A stretch of 64,000 nt of DNA from Brevibacterium sp. ZH18 (GCF_022748595.1 NZ_JALDSX010000003.1:62001-126000); one strand, 5' to 3'; positions 50,781-60,310 are shown, counted from the stretch's first letter. The notes: generated from the sequence alone by a model not told the origin. Translations and numbers: made by a program.

Positions 50781-52349
50781 ATGGATCTGGATCCGGTACT
50801 CATCGGACGCTGGCAGTTCGGTATCACCACCGTCTATCACTTCTGGATGGTTCCTCTGACGCTGGGCCTCGGCATGCTGGTCGCAATTCTCCAGACGATG
50901 TATCACCGCACCGACAACGAAGTGTATCTGCGCAGCACGAAATTCTTCGGCAAGCTCTTCCTCATCAACTTCATCATGGGTGTGGCGACCGGCCTGGTCC
51001 AGGAGTTCCAGTTCGGGATGGCCTGGAGCGAATACTCCCGGTTCGTCGGAGACGTCTTCGGGGCACCGCTTGCGCTTGAAGCCCTTCTCGCGTTCTTCCT
51101 CGAATCCACATTCCTCGGGCTCTGGATCTTCGGCTGGGGTCGCCTGCCCCGAGCAGTCCACCTCGGCAGCCTGTGGTGCGCTGTCATCGGCTCATGGCTC
51201 TCCGCGTACTTCATCATCGTGGCCAACTCCTGGATGCAGCATCCGGTGGGAGTCGAAATGGTCGACGGGCGTCCGGTCATGACCGATGTGTGGGCAGTCC
51301 TGACGAACAACACTGCGATAGCCGCCTACACGCATACTCTCTGCGGTGCCCTGGCCGTCGGCGGCAGCTTTCTGTTGGGTATCTCCTGGTATCACCTCTA
51401 CCGTCGCCGCAAGGACGGCATCGACACGATCGGCGAGAACAAGAAGGTCATCGTCGGGTCCGCTCCGGATGTTCCCGGCCGCGACGCTCTCGACCATGAG
51501 GTCTGGATCCGCACGCTGCGCATCGGTGCGATCGTCGGCATCATCGCCTTCGCCGGTGTTGCGATCACCGGCGATGTTCAGGCCAAACTCATGTTCGAAC
51601 AGCAGCCGATGAAGATGGCCTCTGCCGAGGCTGCCTGCCACGACGGTACTGAATTCTCCGTCCTCACGATCGGCGATCCCTCGTCGAACGACTGCAAGGG
51701 CGTGGAGAACGTCTTCGAGATCCCCGGTCTGCTGTCCTTCCTCGCCAAGGGTGACTTCTCCACACCGGTTCACGGAGTGAAAACATTGCTACCGGAATAC
51801 CAGGCGAAGTACGGAACCCATCTGCCCGACGACGAACGCTACGGCCAGCACGCGGGAGAGAAGATCGACTACCAACCCATCATGATCGTCACCTATTGGG
51901 GCTTCCGCATGATGATCGGCTTCGGGATCCTCGCCGCAGGTGTCTGTGCCTTGGGACTGTGGCTGACACGAAAGGGAACTGTCCCGCTATCGCCCTGGCT
52001 GATGCGCGGCTTCCTTCTGGCCATCACCGCACCGTTCATTGCGAACTCCGCAGGATGGATCTTCACTGAGATGGGCCGCCAGCCCTTCGTCGTCGCACCC
52101 AACCCGGCGCAGCTCGACGGGGTGTATATGTTCACCCAAGCCGCGCTCTCACCCGAGCTGACACCGGGGATGCTGCTGTTCTCCTTGATCAGCCTCAGCC
52201 TCGTGTACGGGGTTCTCATGGTCGTCGAACTCCGGCTGCTCACGGTCTACATCAGGGGAGGGGTCGCCTCGGCGATGCCTGAGCTCAATGCCACCAACCA
52301 CACCCCGCGGATCACGAACGACGACGACGTCCTGTCGTTCGCGTACTGA
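50781..52349 (+). CDS. cydA: Cytochrome bd oxidase subunit I
   Basis: A 522-residue membrane subunit carrying hemes b558, b595 and d. It oxidises menaquinol and reduces oxygen to water without pumping protons. The N-terminal GRWQFGITTVYHFWMVPLTL includes the heme-binding histidine at about 20. GLVQEFQFGMAWSEYSRFVG and EALLAFFLESTFLGLWIFGW follow. GWIFTEMGRQPFVV marks the conserved C-terminal part. The ATG follows GGAACGGAGCACCC. It leads the cydA-cydB-cydDC operon under twin operator-like repeats. Confidence 0.96.
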   Translation: MDLDPVLIGRWQFGITTVYHFWMVPLTLGLGMLVAILQTMYHRTDNEVYLRSTKFFGKLFLINFIMGVATGLVQEFQFGMAWSEYSRFVGDVFGAPLALEALLAFFLESTFLGLWIFGWGRLPRAVHLGSLWCAVIGSWLSAYFIIVANSWMQHPVGVEMVDGRPVMTDVWAVLTNNTAIAAYTHTLCGALAVGGSFLLGISWYHLYRRRKDGIDTIGENKKVIVGSAPDVPGRDALDHEVWIRTLRIGAIVGIIAFAGVAITGDVQAKLMFEQQPMKMASAEAACHDGTEFSVLTIGDPSSNDCKGVENVFEIPGLLSFLAKGDFSTPVHGVKTLLPEYQAKYGTHLPDDERYGQHAGEKIDYQPIMIVTYWGFRMMIGFGILAAGVCALGLWLTRKGTVPLSPWLMRGFLLAITAPFIANSAGWIFTEMGRQPFVVAPNPAQLDGVYMFTQAALSPELTPGMLLFSLISLSLVYGVLMVVELRLLTVYIRGGVASAMPELNATNHTPRITNDDDVLSFAY

Positions 52350-52361
52350 GGAGAAGACACA

Positions 52362-53384
52362 ATGGAAACTCTCGCTACGATCTGGTTCGTCCTCATCATC
52401 GTGCTGTGGATGGGGTACCTGTTCCTCGACGGCTTCGACCTCGGAGTCGGCATGCTCATGCCGATCTTCACCCGCGATGAGCGGCAGAAGCGCGTCCTGC
52501 TCAACGCGATCGGACCGGTCTGGGACGGCAACGAAGTCTGGCTGATCACCGCAGCCGGCGCGACCTTCGCCGCTTTCCCTCACTGGTACGCGTCGCTGTT
52601 CAGTGCCCTCTACATTCCGTTGACCCTATGCCTGCTGGCACTGATCTTCCGCGCCGTGTCGATCGAATACCGAGGCAAGGGCCACACGAAGGTCTGGAAG
52701 TCGTTCTGGACGTGGGCGATGGCGCTCGGCTCAGCGGGCACAGCCTTCTTCATCGGTGCCATGCTCGCCATCACCTCGAGCGGTCTGCCGCTCAATGAAA
52801 ACGGTGACCTCGTCGGAGGCGCCTTCGCATGGTTCGGCTGGCCCACCATCATCGGCGGATTGGGTGGGCTCGGATTCACCTTCGTCCACGGGCTGATCTA
52901 CCTCGGCCTGAAGACCGAAGGCGACGTCAGGAAGAAAGCCCAGCGGTGGGCCAAGCGGGCGATGCTGCCGTGCGCCATCCCGTTCCTCATCTGGTTCGGT
53001 CTAGCTATCGCGCACCGGACGTGGCTCGTCGTCATCGTCGCTGTCACCGTGGCTGCCCTCATCGCCGCCTTCGCTGCAGTGCGCGCCGGTGCCGAGAAGC
53101 GGGCCTTCGTCTTCCACGGGATCTATCTCGTGGCCGGGCTGGCGGCAGTCTTCGCCGGTGCCTATCCGAACGTGCTTCCGTCCACACTCGATCCTGCGAA
53201 CTCCCTGACCATCGCCTCGGCGTCGTCATCGGACTACACGCTGACGGTGATGCTGGTCGTCACGGTGATCTGCCTGCCGATCATCATCGGCTACCAGATC
53301 TTCAGCTACCGGATGTTCCTGGGACGCATCAAGGAGACACACATTCCCGAAGCACACCGAGTTCCGGTGGCGATCAGGTCATGA
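52362..53384 (+). CDS. cydB: Cytochrome bd oxidase subunit II
   Basis: A 340-residue membrane subunit with about eight or nine membrane segments. Typical motifs are MGYLFLDGFDLGVGML near the N-terminus, GPVWDGNEVWLITAAGATFAAFP (split around residue 60), and FRAVSIEYRGK. It supports heme binding and forms the dimer with CydA. It lies 12 nt after cydA behind GAGGAGAAG, and its stop overlaps the ATG of cydDC. Confidence 0.96.
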   Translation: METLATIWFVLIIVLWMGYLFLDGFDLGVGMLMPIFTRDERQKRVLLNAIGPVWDGNEVWLITAAGATFAAFPHWYASLFSALYIPLTLCLLALIFRAVSIEYRGKGHTKVWKSFWTWAMALGSAGTAFFIGAMLAITSSGLPLNENGDLVGGAFAWFGWPTIIGGLGGLGFTFVHGLIYLGLKTEGDVRKKAQRWAKRAMLPCAIPFLIWFGLAIAHRTWLVVIVAVTVAALIAAFAAVRAGAEKRAFVFHGIYLVAGLAAVFAGAYPNVLPSTLDPANSLTIASASSSDYTLTVMLVVTVICLPIIIGYQIFSYRMFLGRIKETHIPEAHRVPVAIRS

Positions 53385-56300
53385 CCTCGCCGCTGGGGAT
53401 CCTGCTCGATCTGCCCCAGGGCCGACGCGGATTCGTTCTCTCCATCTTCAGCTCCCTGGCGCGGGCGGTCGGAATCGTCCTCATCGCCGAGGCGCTCGTG
53501 CGAACGATTGTCGGCTCGACGCCCGTAGCCGTCTGGGTGGTTCTCGGGCTCATCGGCGCTGCACTGCGAGGCGCGAGCCTCTGGGCCGACCACAGCCTGG
53601 GCACCTCACTGGCTGCGGCGAACAAGCAGCATCTGCGGTCGACGATCCTGGGCACCCTGCTCCGGGGCCGAGGCCAGCCGCGGATGAACACCGCAGTCAC
53701 GGTCACGCGCGGGATCGACGGTCTCGATGACTACTTCACGACTGTCGTCCCGGCACTGAGCGCGGCCGCGGTCGTCCCGCTGACCCTGCTGATCCGCATC
53801 GTCTTCACCGATGTGCTCTCCGCGGTCATCATCGCGCTCTGCCTGCCGTTGGTTCCGGTCTTCATGATCCTCATCGGTCGCTTCACCAAGGACTCGACGG
53901 CGGAGAGCACCACAGCGCTGGCCAAGCTGTCCGATCATCTGGCCGAACTCGCCGAGGGGCTGCCTGTTCTCATCGGGCTCGGCCGGTCGAAAGACCACGC
54001 ACGCCGTCTGCGGGCCCTGAGCGACGAGTATCACAAGGCCAATCTGGCCACTCTGCGCATCGCCTTCCTATCGAGTCTCGCTCTCGAACTCATCGCCACG
54101 ATCTCCGTTGCGTTGGTTGCGGTCGTCATCGGCCTCCGCCTCGTGTCGGGGTCGATGGACCTGGGTTCGGGACTCTTCGTCCTGCTCCTCGCTCCGGAGT
54201 GCTTCATTCCGCTGCGTGAGCTCGGCTCCGGGTTCCACGCGAGTGAGAACGGTCGCGATGCGCAGGACCGAGCGCATGCGCTCATCGCGAGCACGAACCC
54301 TGTCAATGCGGACATGAACAGGCCGATCGCCGGTGATCACGACACCGACGTTCACGATACGGCCGTTCACCACACCGACGTCGACGGTGAGACGACCGGC
54401 AATCACCGCGTCGTCTATGCCGATGGCACGGCGGTCATCTGGAAAGGCGACATCTCTCGGACTCCGGGGGTCACTGCAGTCCGCGGTCCGTCGGGCGCGG
54501 GAAAGTCGACGGTGCTCGCCGCGTTGACCGGCAGTCTGCCGGTCGGATCCACCACGAGCTTCTTGCCGCAGCGGAGCGCCTTCGTGCCGCAGACCCCGAG
54601 GGTCTTCGCCGCGACGATCGGCGCCGAGCTCGACACCTATGGCCTCCCAGCCTCCAAACGGCGGCAGGCTCTGCTTGCGGCGTCGCTCCCCGCCGACGAG
54701 AGCCTGGCGACCTCGGCTCTCAGCCCAGGGCAGCTGCGCCGTCTCGCGCTCGTGCGCGTCATGCACCGAACCGAGACAGGTGTCGAACTGCTCGTCCTCG
54801 ACGAACCGACTGCGCATCTCGATGACGAGAACGCTGCTATCGTCCTCACAATGATCGCCGAGGCGGCCCGGCGCATCCGTGTCGTCCTGGCCAGCCACGA
54901 TGATCGGGTTCAGCTCCTGGCCGATGAGGAGATCATTCCCCGCACGAATGCACTGACAGAAGCGGGATTGACAGAAGCGGGAGTGACCGCGTCTGCGACA
55001 GTGTCCGTCTCCGGCACTTCCGGGCAGCGTGCGATGCCCGGTCCCATGATGGCAGGCGCGGGAGCCATCCGTGACGCTGGTTCCGGCACCCAGCTTTCAT
55101 CCGTCGTCGACGATCTGCCCGCCGAACGGAGCGGACTGGTTGGTACCACGGGGGAGGTGTTCCGCCGGCGCTGGTCGAGCCTGCGCTCGAGCCTGCCGGT
55201 GTTCAACCGGGACATGGTCATCGCCCTGCTGTCGTCCTGTGCCTCCAGCCTGGCGGCGATCTCCCTGACCGCGGTCTCTGCCTGGCTCATCGTCGAAGCT
55301 TCCTACCAGCCACCCATCATGATCCTTATGGTTGCAATCGTCGGCGTCAGGTTCTTCGGGCTGAGCCGCTCGGTGCTGCTCTACCTCAGTCGGCTGAAGC
55401 TGCACTCGGCGATCTTCGGCTCTCTGGGCAGACTGCGTTCCCGGCTCTGGGCCCATTTCGAGAAGGTCGGGATGAGCGATCGGAAGATGCTCACCTCCGA
55501 CACCGCTCTGCGAGCAATGGTCTCGGACGCCGACGACGTGCGGGACCTGATCCCGCGGACGCTGTTCCCGCCGATTGCTTCGTCTTTGGTCTTCGTCGCA
55601 GTCGTCATCGCGGCATGGCTACTCGATTCGCAGTCGGTGCCGATGTTCCTGGCTCTCGGCATCCTCAATCTCGTTGCTCTGCCCATCCTCGTGATCCGGA
55701 CGGAGTCCGCTTTGGCTACGCAGATGCGAACGGGACGCAACCGCATCCTCTCGCTCGTCTCACGGGCTCTGCAGGCGAAGACTGATCTGGCGACGAACGG
55801 TGCCGACGGCCGCGTTCTGTCCTGGCTCGCCGAGGCAGAGTCCACCCTGGAGGAGACGCAACGGACATCCTCCAGGAACTTCGGTGCTGCCCAGCTGTGG
55901 CTTCAGCTGTCGACGGTGGCAGCAGCTGTGCTCATCGCAGTGACCTCCTCCGCCCCGACCGAAGTCCTTGCTGTCGTCGTCCTCATGGCATTGGGCCTGG
56001 GGGACGTCTTCTCCTCGGCGCTGGGTGCGTATCGCCAGCTTCCGGGCCTGGGTGTCGTCCTTGATCGCCTGCCCGCTGTGTCAGGGCAAGAAACAGCCCC
56101 GGCTCTCGAGCCTGCGCGCCCTGCAACGAGGGACGGACAGTCGAGTGAGACCGGTGCGCATCGATTCGCCGAACTCGCTCTCGAGAAGATCACCGTCGGC
56201 TGGGATGAGGAGCCAGTGCTCAGGGACGTGGATCTGCACGCTTCACGCGGCCGGTGGACTGTCCTCTGCGGCGACAGCGGCAGCGGTAAGTCGACGACCC

Positions 56301-56842
56301 TGAGCGTGCTGCTCAGATTCGTGGATCCATGGTCCGGACGGTATCGAGCGACGCGCGATGACGGTCGGTCGTTCGACGTGCTCGGCCTCGAGCCGACGAA
56401 CCTGGCGGGGACGATCGCCTGGTGTCCGCAGGAGGCACATATCTTCCGCTCGACGGTCAGAGGAAACCTGGCGATCGCGCGGAAGGACGTCCCCACCGAC
56501 GCCGAGATGGCTGCTGCGCTGAGAACGGCAGGGCTGATGGAGTGGGCGGATGCTCAAGGACTCGACCGATGGGTCGGCGACCATGGCACTGACATCTCAG
56601 GCGGGCAACGCCAACGTCTGGCTGTGGCGAGAACTCTCCTCAGCGGGGCGGGAGTGATCGTTCTCGACGAGCCGACTGCTCATCTCGACGTGGAGACAGG
56701 GGAACGCCTCATGGCTGAGCTGCGGGAGAACCTCGGTTCGCACACAGTGGTCATGGTCACCCACGACCGTCGACTCATCGCCGACGATGACGATGTCGTC
56801 GAGGTGGGAAGTCGGGTCAGTCCCGCTTCGACCCGAACATGA
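53381..56842 (+). CDS. cydDC: Fused CydDC ABC transporter for cytochrome bd assembly
   Basis: An 1153-residue fusion of two ABC half-transporters, needed for bd oxidase maturation. The first half (1 to about 545) has six membrane segments, Walker A GPSGAGKST, a divergent signature ALSPGQLRRLALVR and Walker B LLVLDEPTAHLD. A low-complexity linker (about 520-590) with ALTEAGLTEAGVTAS repeats joins the halves. The second half has its own membrane domain, Walker A GDSGSGKST, signature DISGGQRQRLAVAR and Walker B VIVLDEPTAHLD. Start ATG 53381 overlaps cydB (ATGA). The 3' end overlaps the convergent sepH gene by 26 nt. Confidence 0.94.
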   Translation: MTSPLGILLDLPQGRRGFVLSIFSSLARAVGIVLIAEALVRTIVGSTPVAVWVVLGLIGAALRGASLWADHSLGTSLAAANKQHLRSTILGTLLRGRGQPRMNTAVTVTRGIDGLDDYFTTVVPALSAAAVVPLTLLIRIVFTDVLSAVIIALCLPLVPVFMILIGRFTKDSTAESTTALAKLSDHLAELAEGLPVLIGLGRSKDHARRLRALSDEYHKANLATLRIAFLSSLALELIATISVALVAVVIGLRLVSGSMDLGSGLFVLLLAPECFIPLRELGSGFHASENGRDAQDRAHALIASTNPVNADMNRPIAGDHDTDVHDTAVHHTDVDGETTGNHRVVYADGTAVIWKGDISRTPGVTAVRGPSGAGKSTVLAALTGSLPVGSTTSFLPQRSAFVPQTPRVFAATIGAELDTYGLPASKRRQALLAASLPADESLATSALSPGQLRRLALVRVMHRTETGVELLVLDEPTAHLDDENAAIVLTMIAEAARRIRVVLASHDDRVQLLADEEIIPRTNALTEAGLTEAGVTASATVSVSGTSGQRAMPGPMMAGAGAIRDAGSGTQLSSVVDDLPAERSGLVGTTGEVFRRRWSSLRSSLPVFNRDMVIALLSSCASSLAAISLTAVSAWLIVEASYQPPIMILMVAIVGVRFFGLSRSVLLYLSRLKLHSAIFGSLGRLRSRLWAHFEKVGMSDRKMLTSDTALRAMVSDADDVRDLIPRTLFPPIASSLVFVAVVIAAWLLDSQSVPMFLALGILNLVALPILVIRTESALATQMRTGRNRILSLVSRALQAKTDLATNGADGRVLSWLAEAESTLEETQRTSSRNFGAAQLWLQLSTVAAAVLIAVTSSAPTEVLAVVVLMALGLGDVFSSALGAYRQLPGLGVVLDRLPAVSGQETAPALEPARPATRDGQSSETGAHRFAELALEKITVGWDEEPVLRDVDLHASRGRWTVLCGDSGSGKSTTLSVLLRFVDPWSGRYRATRDDGRSFDVLGLEPTNLAGTIAWCPQEAHIFRSTVRGNLAIARKDVPTDAEMAAALRTAGLMEWADAQGLDRWVGDHGTDISGGQRQRLAVARTLLSGAGVIVLDEPTAHLDVETGERLMAELRENLGSHTVVMVTHDRRLIADDDDVVEVGSRVSPASTRT

Positions 56843-57920
56843 TCTCGTCCCAACTGGGGATCGAGGCGCGACTGCTCTTCTTCGACTTCGCCTTGGGCTC
56901 GCCGGAGTCCTTCGCCGCATCTCTGAACTGCGACGAATCGTCGCTGACTCCGGGCTCGTTGAGCAGCGAGAGCTGATTGTCGTCGTCGAAGGTCCCGACT
57001 TCCTGCGTCGGCTCCTGAGGGTCGTCCTCGTCGGAGGTCGTACGGGCATCGACCGCGGGATCCTCGAACGCGAAGACCTCATCGTCGGTGGCAGCCTCCG
57101 GCTGTCCGGGTGCCGTGTGGGCTCCCTGCGGGTGAGTCTCAGGGTCCTCGGTGACTGCTCGCAGTCGAGCGCGCGGCTCGTCATCCTCTTCGTGACGACG
57201 ACGCTTGCGCAGGTTCTCGAGAATGCGGCCGGTCTCAGCCTGGTGGTCGCGCGCGGCAGGAGATGTCTCAGAGGCTGTCTGCTGAGATTCAGGCGTCTCG
57301 ATCTCGCCTGTGCTGTGCTGCCGTTGGGTGCCGCTTCCGTAGTTGGGGATCGGGCCGGTATCAGTCGGGCCGGAGTCCGCCAGCCACTTCGCCTCATCGT
57401 CGATGGGCGTCAGCGACCTGCGGTAGTAGTTCCATCCCGCGGTTCGGAGCCTGTCGGCTGCGGTGAAGCTGAGCTGGATGTACCAGTTGCCGTCCTGCTG
57501 CTTCCACGCGTCCCAGTCCATCGTTTCGATGTCGACGTCGCGCATCGCCAGACGAGTCTGGCAGAGCTCGACCAGGGGAGTGGGATCGCCGTTGGGATCG
57601 TGGTCTGAGTAGATCGGATGCCGACTGGCGGTCTGCGCCATGTGGGCGCGCTCGGCCAGGGCAGGGCGCTCATAGGTGCGGACCTGCTCCGCATCGGCAC
57701 CGGTGGAGGCGATGACCTCCTCGGCGCTCATTCCGCCTCGGATCATTGCCTGGATGTCTCGAGGGCGGACCGGGGAGTCCGTCTTGACGGCGGCTCTGTC
57801 CTTGCGGACGGCCGCGTACAGAGCTTCGTCGAGGGCCAATCGATACTGCAGTCCGTTTTCGTCGTTCAGCAGCAGATGAGTGCCGTCGGCGTCGACTCCG
57901 TTCAAGATCAGTTCACGCAT
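56817..57920 (-). CDS. sepH: Septation protein SepH (DUF3071)
   Basis: A 367-residue actinobacterial division protein that stimulates FtsZ assembly. The conserved N-terminal domain covers about 1-170, from MRELILNGVDADGTHLLL and YRLALDEALYAAVR to a helix-turn-helix with RPRDIQAMIRGGMSAEEVIA. WYIQLSFTAADRLRTAGWNY follows. The C-terminal half is acidic and disordered, ending in a short conserved patch (SIPSWDEIMFGSKRD). The two genes overlap tail to tail with cydDC (56817-56842). Confidence 0.92.
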   Translation of the reverse strand: MRELILNGVDADGTHLLLNDENGLQYRLALDEALYAAVRKDRAAVKTDSPVRPRDIQAMIRGGMSAEEVIASTGADAEQVRTYERPALAERAHMAQTASRHPIYSDHDPNGDPTPLVELCQTRLAMRDVDIETMDWDAWKQQDGNWYIQLSFTAADRLRTAGWNYYRRSLTPIDDEAKWLADSGPTDTGPIPNYGSGTQRQHSTGEIETPESQQTASETSPAARDHQAETGRILENLRKRRRHEEDDEPRARLRAVTEDPETHPQGAHTAPGQPEAATDDEVFAFEDPAVDARTTSDEDDPQEPTQEVGTFDDDNQLSLLNEPGVSDDSSQFRDAAKDSGEPKAKSKKSSRASIPSWDEIMFGSKRD

Positions 57921-58134
57921 GCCTTAAGCTCCTTAATCGCGTCTCATCTTGAATCGTGTCACGTCCGATGCCCCGAGCGGGGCAGATTTGCACGCGAGTC
58001 GCGAAAACTCCGGCCCGTTCGCGCCGGTGGACGACGATTCGGTCCGTCAGGATGCTCGAAGACGCTGCGGCGTCTGAACAGTGAGTGGATCCGGCTCATT
58101 GGGCGGACAACGGGCGCAAGGTCTCTACAGACTG

Positions 58135-58148
58135 TAAAATCGGCAATT
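58135..58148 (+). promoter_or_regulatory. -10 element for a leaderless start
   Basis: TAAAAT (58135-58140) is followed by 8 nt and ATG at 58149, with no ribosome-binding site. Confidence 0.5.
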
Positions 58149-59255
58149 ATGAATACGACTGCGCCCATTGACACCCTCGTCCTCATGTCGTTCGGGGGAC
58201 CCGAGGCTCCAGAAGAAGTTGTCCCATTCCTCAAGAACGTCACCGCCGGCCGCGGGATTCCGGAGGAGCGACTCGAAGAGGTCGGTGAGCATTACTACGG
58301 TTTCGGCGGAAAGTCGCCCATCAACGATCAGAACCGCGCGCTCCTGCAGGCGCTGAGGGACGAGCTCGACCGACGCGAGATCGACCTCCCCCTGATCTGG
58401 GGAAACCGCAACTGGGAGCCGTACCTGACCGATGAAGTGAGGTCGGAGGCAAAACAGGGTCGGACCCGGTTCCTGTCGATCGACACCTCTGCCTACTCCT
58501 CCTACTCGTCCTGTCGGCAGTATCGCGAGGACTTCGCGAAGACGATCGACGAGCTGAACGCCGAAGGCACGTCCGTGTCGATCGATAAGATCAGGCAGTT
58601 CTTCAACCATCCTGCCTACGCCGAGGCGTGTGCGATTCATCTCAAAGATGGTTTGGCCGACTTCACCGAGCAGGTCGGAGCGTTGGACGGTGCTCAGCAT
58701 CGGATCCTCTTCGTCACCCACTCGATCCCCACTGTCATGCAGGAAGCGTCTGCGGTCGCAACGATCGGCTACCAAGCCCAGCATGAGGAGCTGATGGCCC
58801 ACCTCCTCGGCGGTCTATCCGAGTCCGAGCGACTGCCCGCCGAGCTGGTGTACTGCTCGCGGTCCGGTTCGCCGGAGGTTCCCTGGCTCGAACCGGACGT
58901 CAACGACCGGATGCGAGAGCTTGCTGCAGACGGGGTGACCGGAGTGATTCTGGTTCCCATCGGATTCATCTCCGACCATATGGAGGTCGCCTTCGACCTC
59001 GACACCGAGGCCAAGGAGACTGCTGACGAGCTCGATTTCGCATTCACTCGTGTGGCCACGGTGGGTACGCACCCGGTGTTCGTCGCTGGTCTCGTCGACC
59101 TGGTCGAGGAGCGTCTGGCTCAGCTGCGTGGGGACGACGTGTCGGCTCCGACCATTCCGGGTGCGACTGCGCTGGTCCCCGGCAGCGGTGCCTGCAGCAT
59201 CGAATGCTGCCGAGGTCGCATCGAACGGGCGACTCTGCCGAACTGGCCCGCCTGA
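58149..59255 (+). CDS. hemH: (Copro)ferrochelatase
   Basis: A 368-residue enzyme inserting iron into a porphyrin; in actinobacteria the substrate is coproporphyrin III (CpfC). MSFGGPEAPEEVVPFL opens the fold and VTHSIPT holds the catalytic histidine (H191). Cysteines at about 161, 349, 353 and 354 (EACAIHLK and GACSIECC) fit the [2Fe-2S] ligand arrangement known in the mycobacterial enzyme. ATG 58149 is supported by the leaderless -10. The gene ends in a repeat array and is followed by an intrinsic terminator. Its product is heme for the neighbouring bd oxidase, among others. Confidence 0.93.
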   Translation: MNTTAPIDTLVLMSFGGPEAPEEVVPFLKNVTAGRGIPEERLEEVGEHYYGFGGKSPINDQNRALLQALRDELDRREIDLPLIWGNRNWEPYLTDEVRSEAKQGRTRFLSIDTSAYSSYSSCRQYREDFAKTIDELNAEGTSVSIDKIRQFFNHPAYAEACAIHLKDGLADFTEQVGALDGAQHRILFVTHSIPTVMQEASAVATIGYQAQHEELMAHLLGGLSESERLPAELVYCSRSGSPEVPWLEPDVNDRMRELAADGVTGVILVPIGFISDHMEVAFDLDTEAKETADELDFAFTRVATVGTHPVFVAGLVDLVEERLAQLRGDDVSAPTIPGATALVPGSGACSIECCRGRIERATLPNWPA

Positions 59256-59370
59256 CACCTGACAGCGGCGTCTGACCCCTGACGGCTGCGCCTGACGCCT
59301 GACCCCTGACGGCTGCGTCTGACGCCTGACAGCTGAGCCTGACGCTTAAGGCCTGACAGCTGCGCCCAAC
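59251..59370. repeat. About 20-bp degenerate tandem repeat starting at the hemH stop
   Basis: Five or six units of the form CTGACGCCTGACAGCTGCGC, variable in length (20-27 bp). The first includes the hemH stop (59253-59255). The array contains many in-frame and out-of-frame TGA triplets. Confidence 0.75.
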
Positions 59371-59391
59371 GCCAGACTCGTGAATTGATAG

Positions 59392-59425
59392 TCCCTCCTC
59401 TGCAGTTTCTGCAGGGAGGGATTTT
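59392..59425 (+). terminator. Intrinsic terminator after hemH
   Basis: TCCCTCC(T)CTGCAG pairs with CTGCAGGGAGGGA around a TTT loop, 13 bp with one bulge, followed by TTTTC. It lies between convergent hemH and the small gene at 59474. Confidence 0.85.
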
Positions 59426-59473
59426 CGATGTCTGGCGGCGGAGCCGTCGAGCAGTGCGCGGAGGAGTCGGCGT

Positions 59474-59701
59474 TCAGGCCTCTTCTGCGTCCACAATGAT
59501 CGGAATGGCTCCGGTTTCGGCTTTGATGACTTCGGCGATGGGTCCGGTGTCGACATCATTGCGATCGGCGAGCTGGAGGAGGCTCTCCAGATCGTCGATG
59601 AGATTCTCGACGAGGTAATCGTCCCCGGCGGACCTGGCCTCGTGGAGGCGATGGCGGACATCATCGATTCTGGTGTCGAGCTGATTTGCGAATTCACTCA
59701 T
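59474..59701 (-). CDS. Small conserved-looking acidic protein
   Basis: A 75-residue, mostly helical acidic protein (MSEFANQLDTRIDDVRHRLH start, LVENLIDDLESLLQLADRND middle, ending in PIIVDAEEA). No cysteine, signal peptide or membrane segment. I do not recognise a family. The ATG at 59701 follows GGAAGGACGAATGCACG. An upstream in-frame extension to 59767 is less likely. A -10-like TACAAT lies at 59796-59791 on the same strand. Codon use is like that of the neighbours. Confidence 0.6.
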   Translation of the reverse strand: MSEFANQLDTRIDDVRHRLHEARSAGDDYLVENLIDDLESLLQLADRNDVDTGPIAEVIKAETGAIPIIVDAEEA

Positions 59702-59987
59702 CGTGCATTCGTCCTTCCTCGGGTCGGCCTTCACGGGGGAGGCGATCCCAGTTTCATTCACCGACAAGGCTCATCGGCTCTATTGGACTCATTGTATTCT
59801 CGCAGAGCTTTTCGAGAGTCTAATGTGTGGACCGTCACGAGAGGAAACATGCGTGATGAGAATCACTGTGCACATTGACGATCTGATCTTGCCAATGGTA
59901 GCCATACAGTGCACAATGCTGGGGACACGTTTGGCGAGACGGATTGAAAATCCTTTTTGCACACCCGACAGAGAGCGATGAGGCCAC

Positions 59988-60287
59988 ATGGCAACTGATT
60001 ACGATGCACCTCGTAAGCAAGACGACGAAATCAAGAGCGACTCGATAGAGCAGCTCAAGGCTCAACGCTCGCAGGCGCAGGCAAGCAAGATCGACGAAGA
60101 CGAAACCGCTGTAGCGGAAGGATTTGAGCTGCCCGGCGCGGATCTGTCGAACGAAGAGCTCTCCGTTCGCGTGCTCCCGAAGCAGAACGACGAATTCACC
60201 TGCATGGAATGCTTCCTCGTCAGGCACCGTTCACAGCTGGCAACCGAAGCGGGTGGAGTTCCCATCTGCACGGACTGTGCAAGCTGA
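59988..60287 (+). CDS. DUF4193 zinc-ribbon protein
   Basis: A 99-residue actinobacterial protein. The N-terminus is acidic (MATDYDAPRKQDDEIKSDSI). The C-terminus has two CxxC pairs (C72/C75 in TCMECFLV and C94/C97 in PICTDCAS) that should bind zinc. DUF4193 genes sit next to DUF3093 and dut across actinobacteria, as here (Rv2699c region). Function unknown. The 286-nt stretch upstream is AT-rich for this window. A classic terminator follows. Confidence 0.9.
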   Translation: MATDYDAPRKQDDEIKSDSIEQLKAQRSQAQASKIDEDETAVAEGFELPGADLSNEELSVRVLPKQNDEFTCMECFLVRHRSQLATEAGGVPICTDCAS

Positions 60288-60310
60288 AACATCTGTCGGA
60301 CGATACACGA

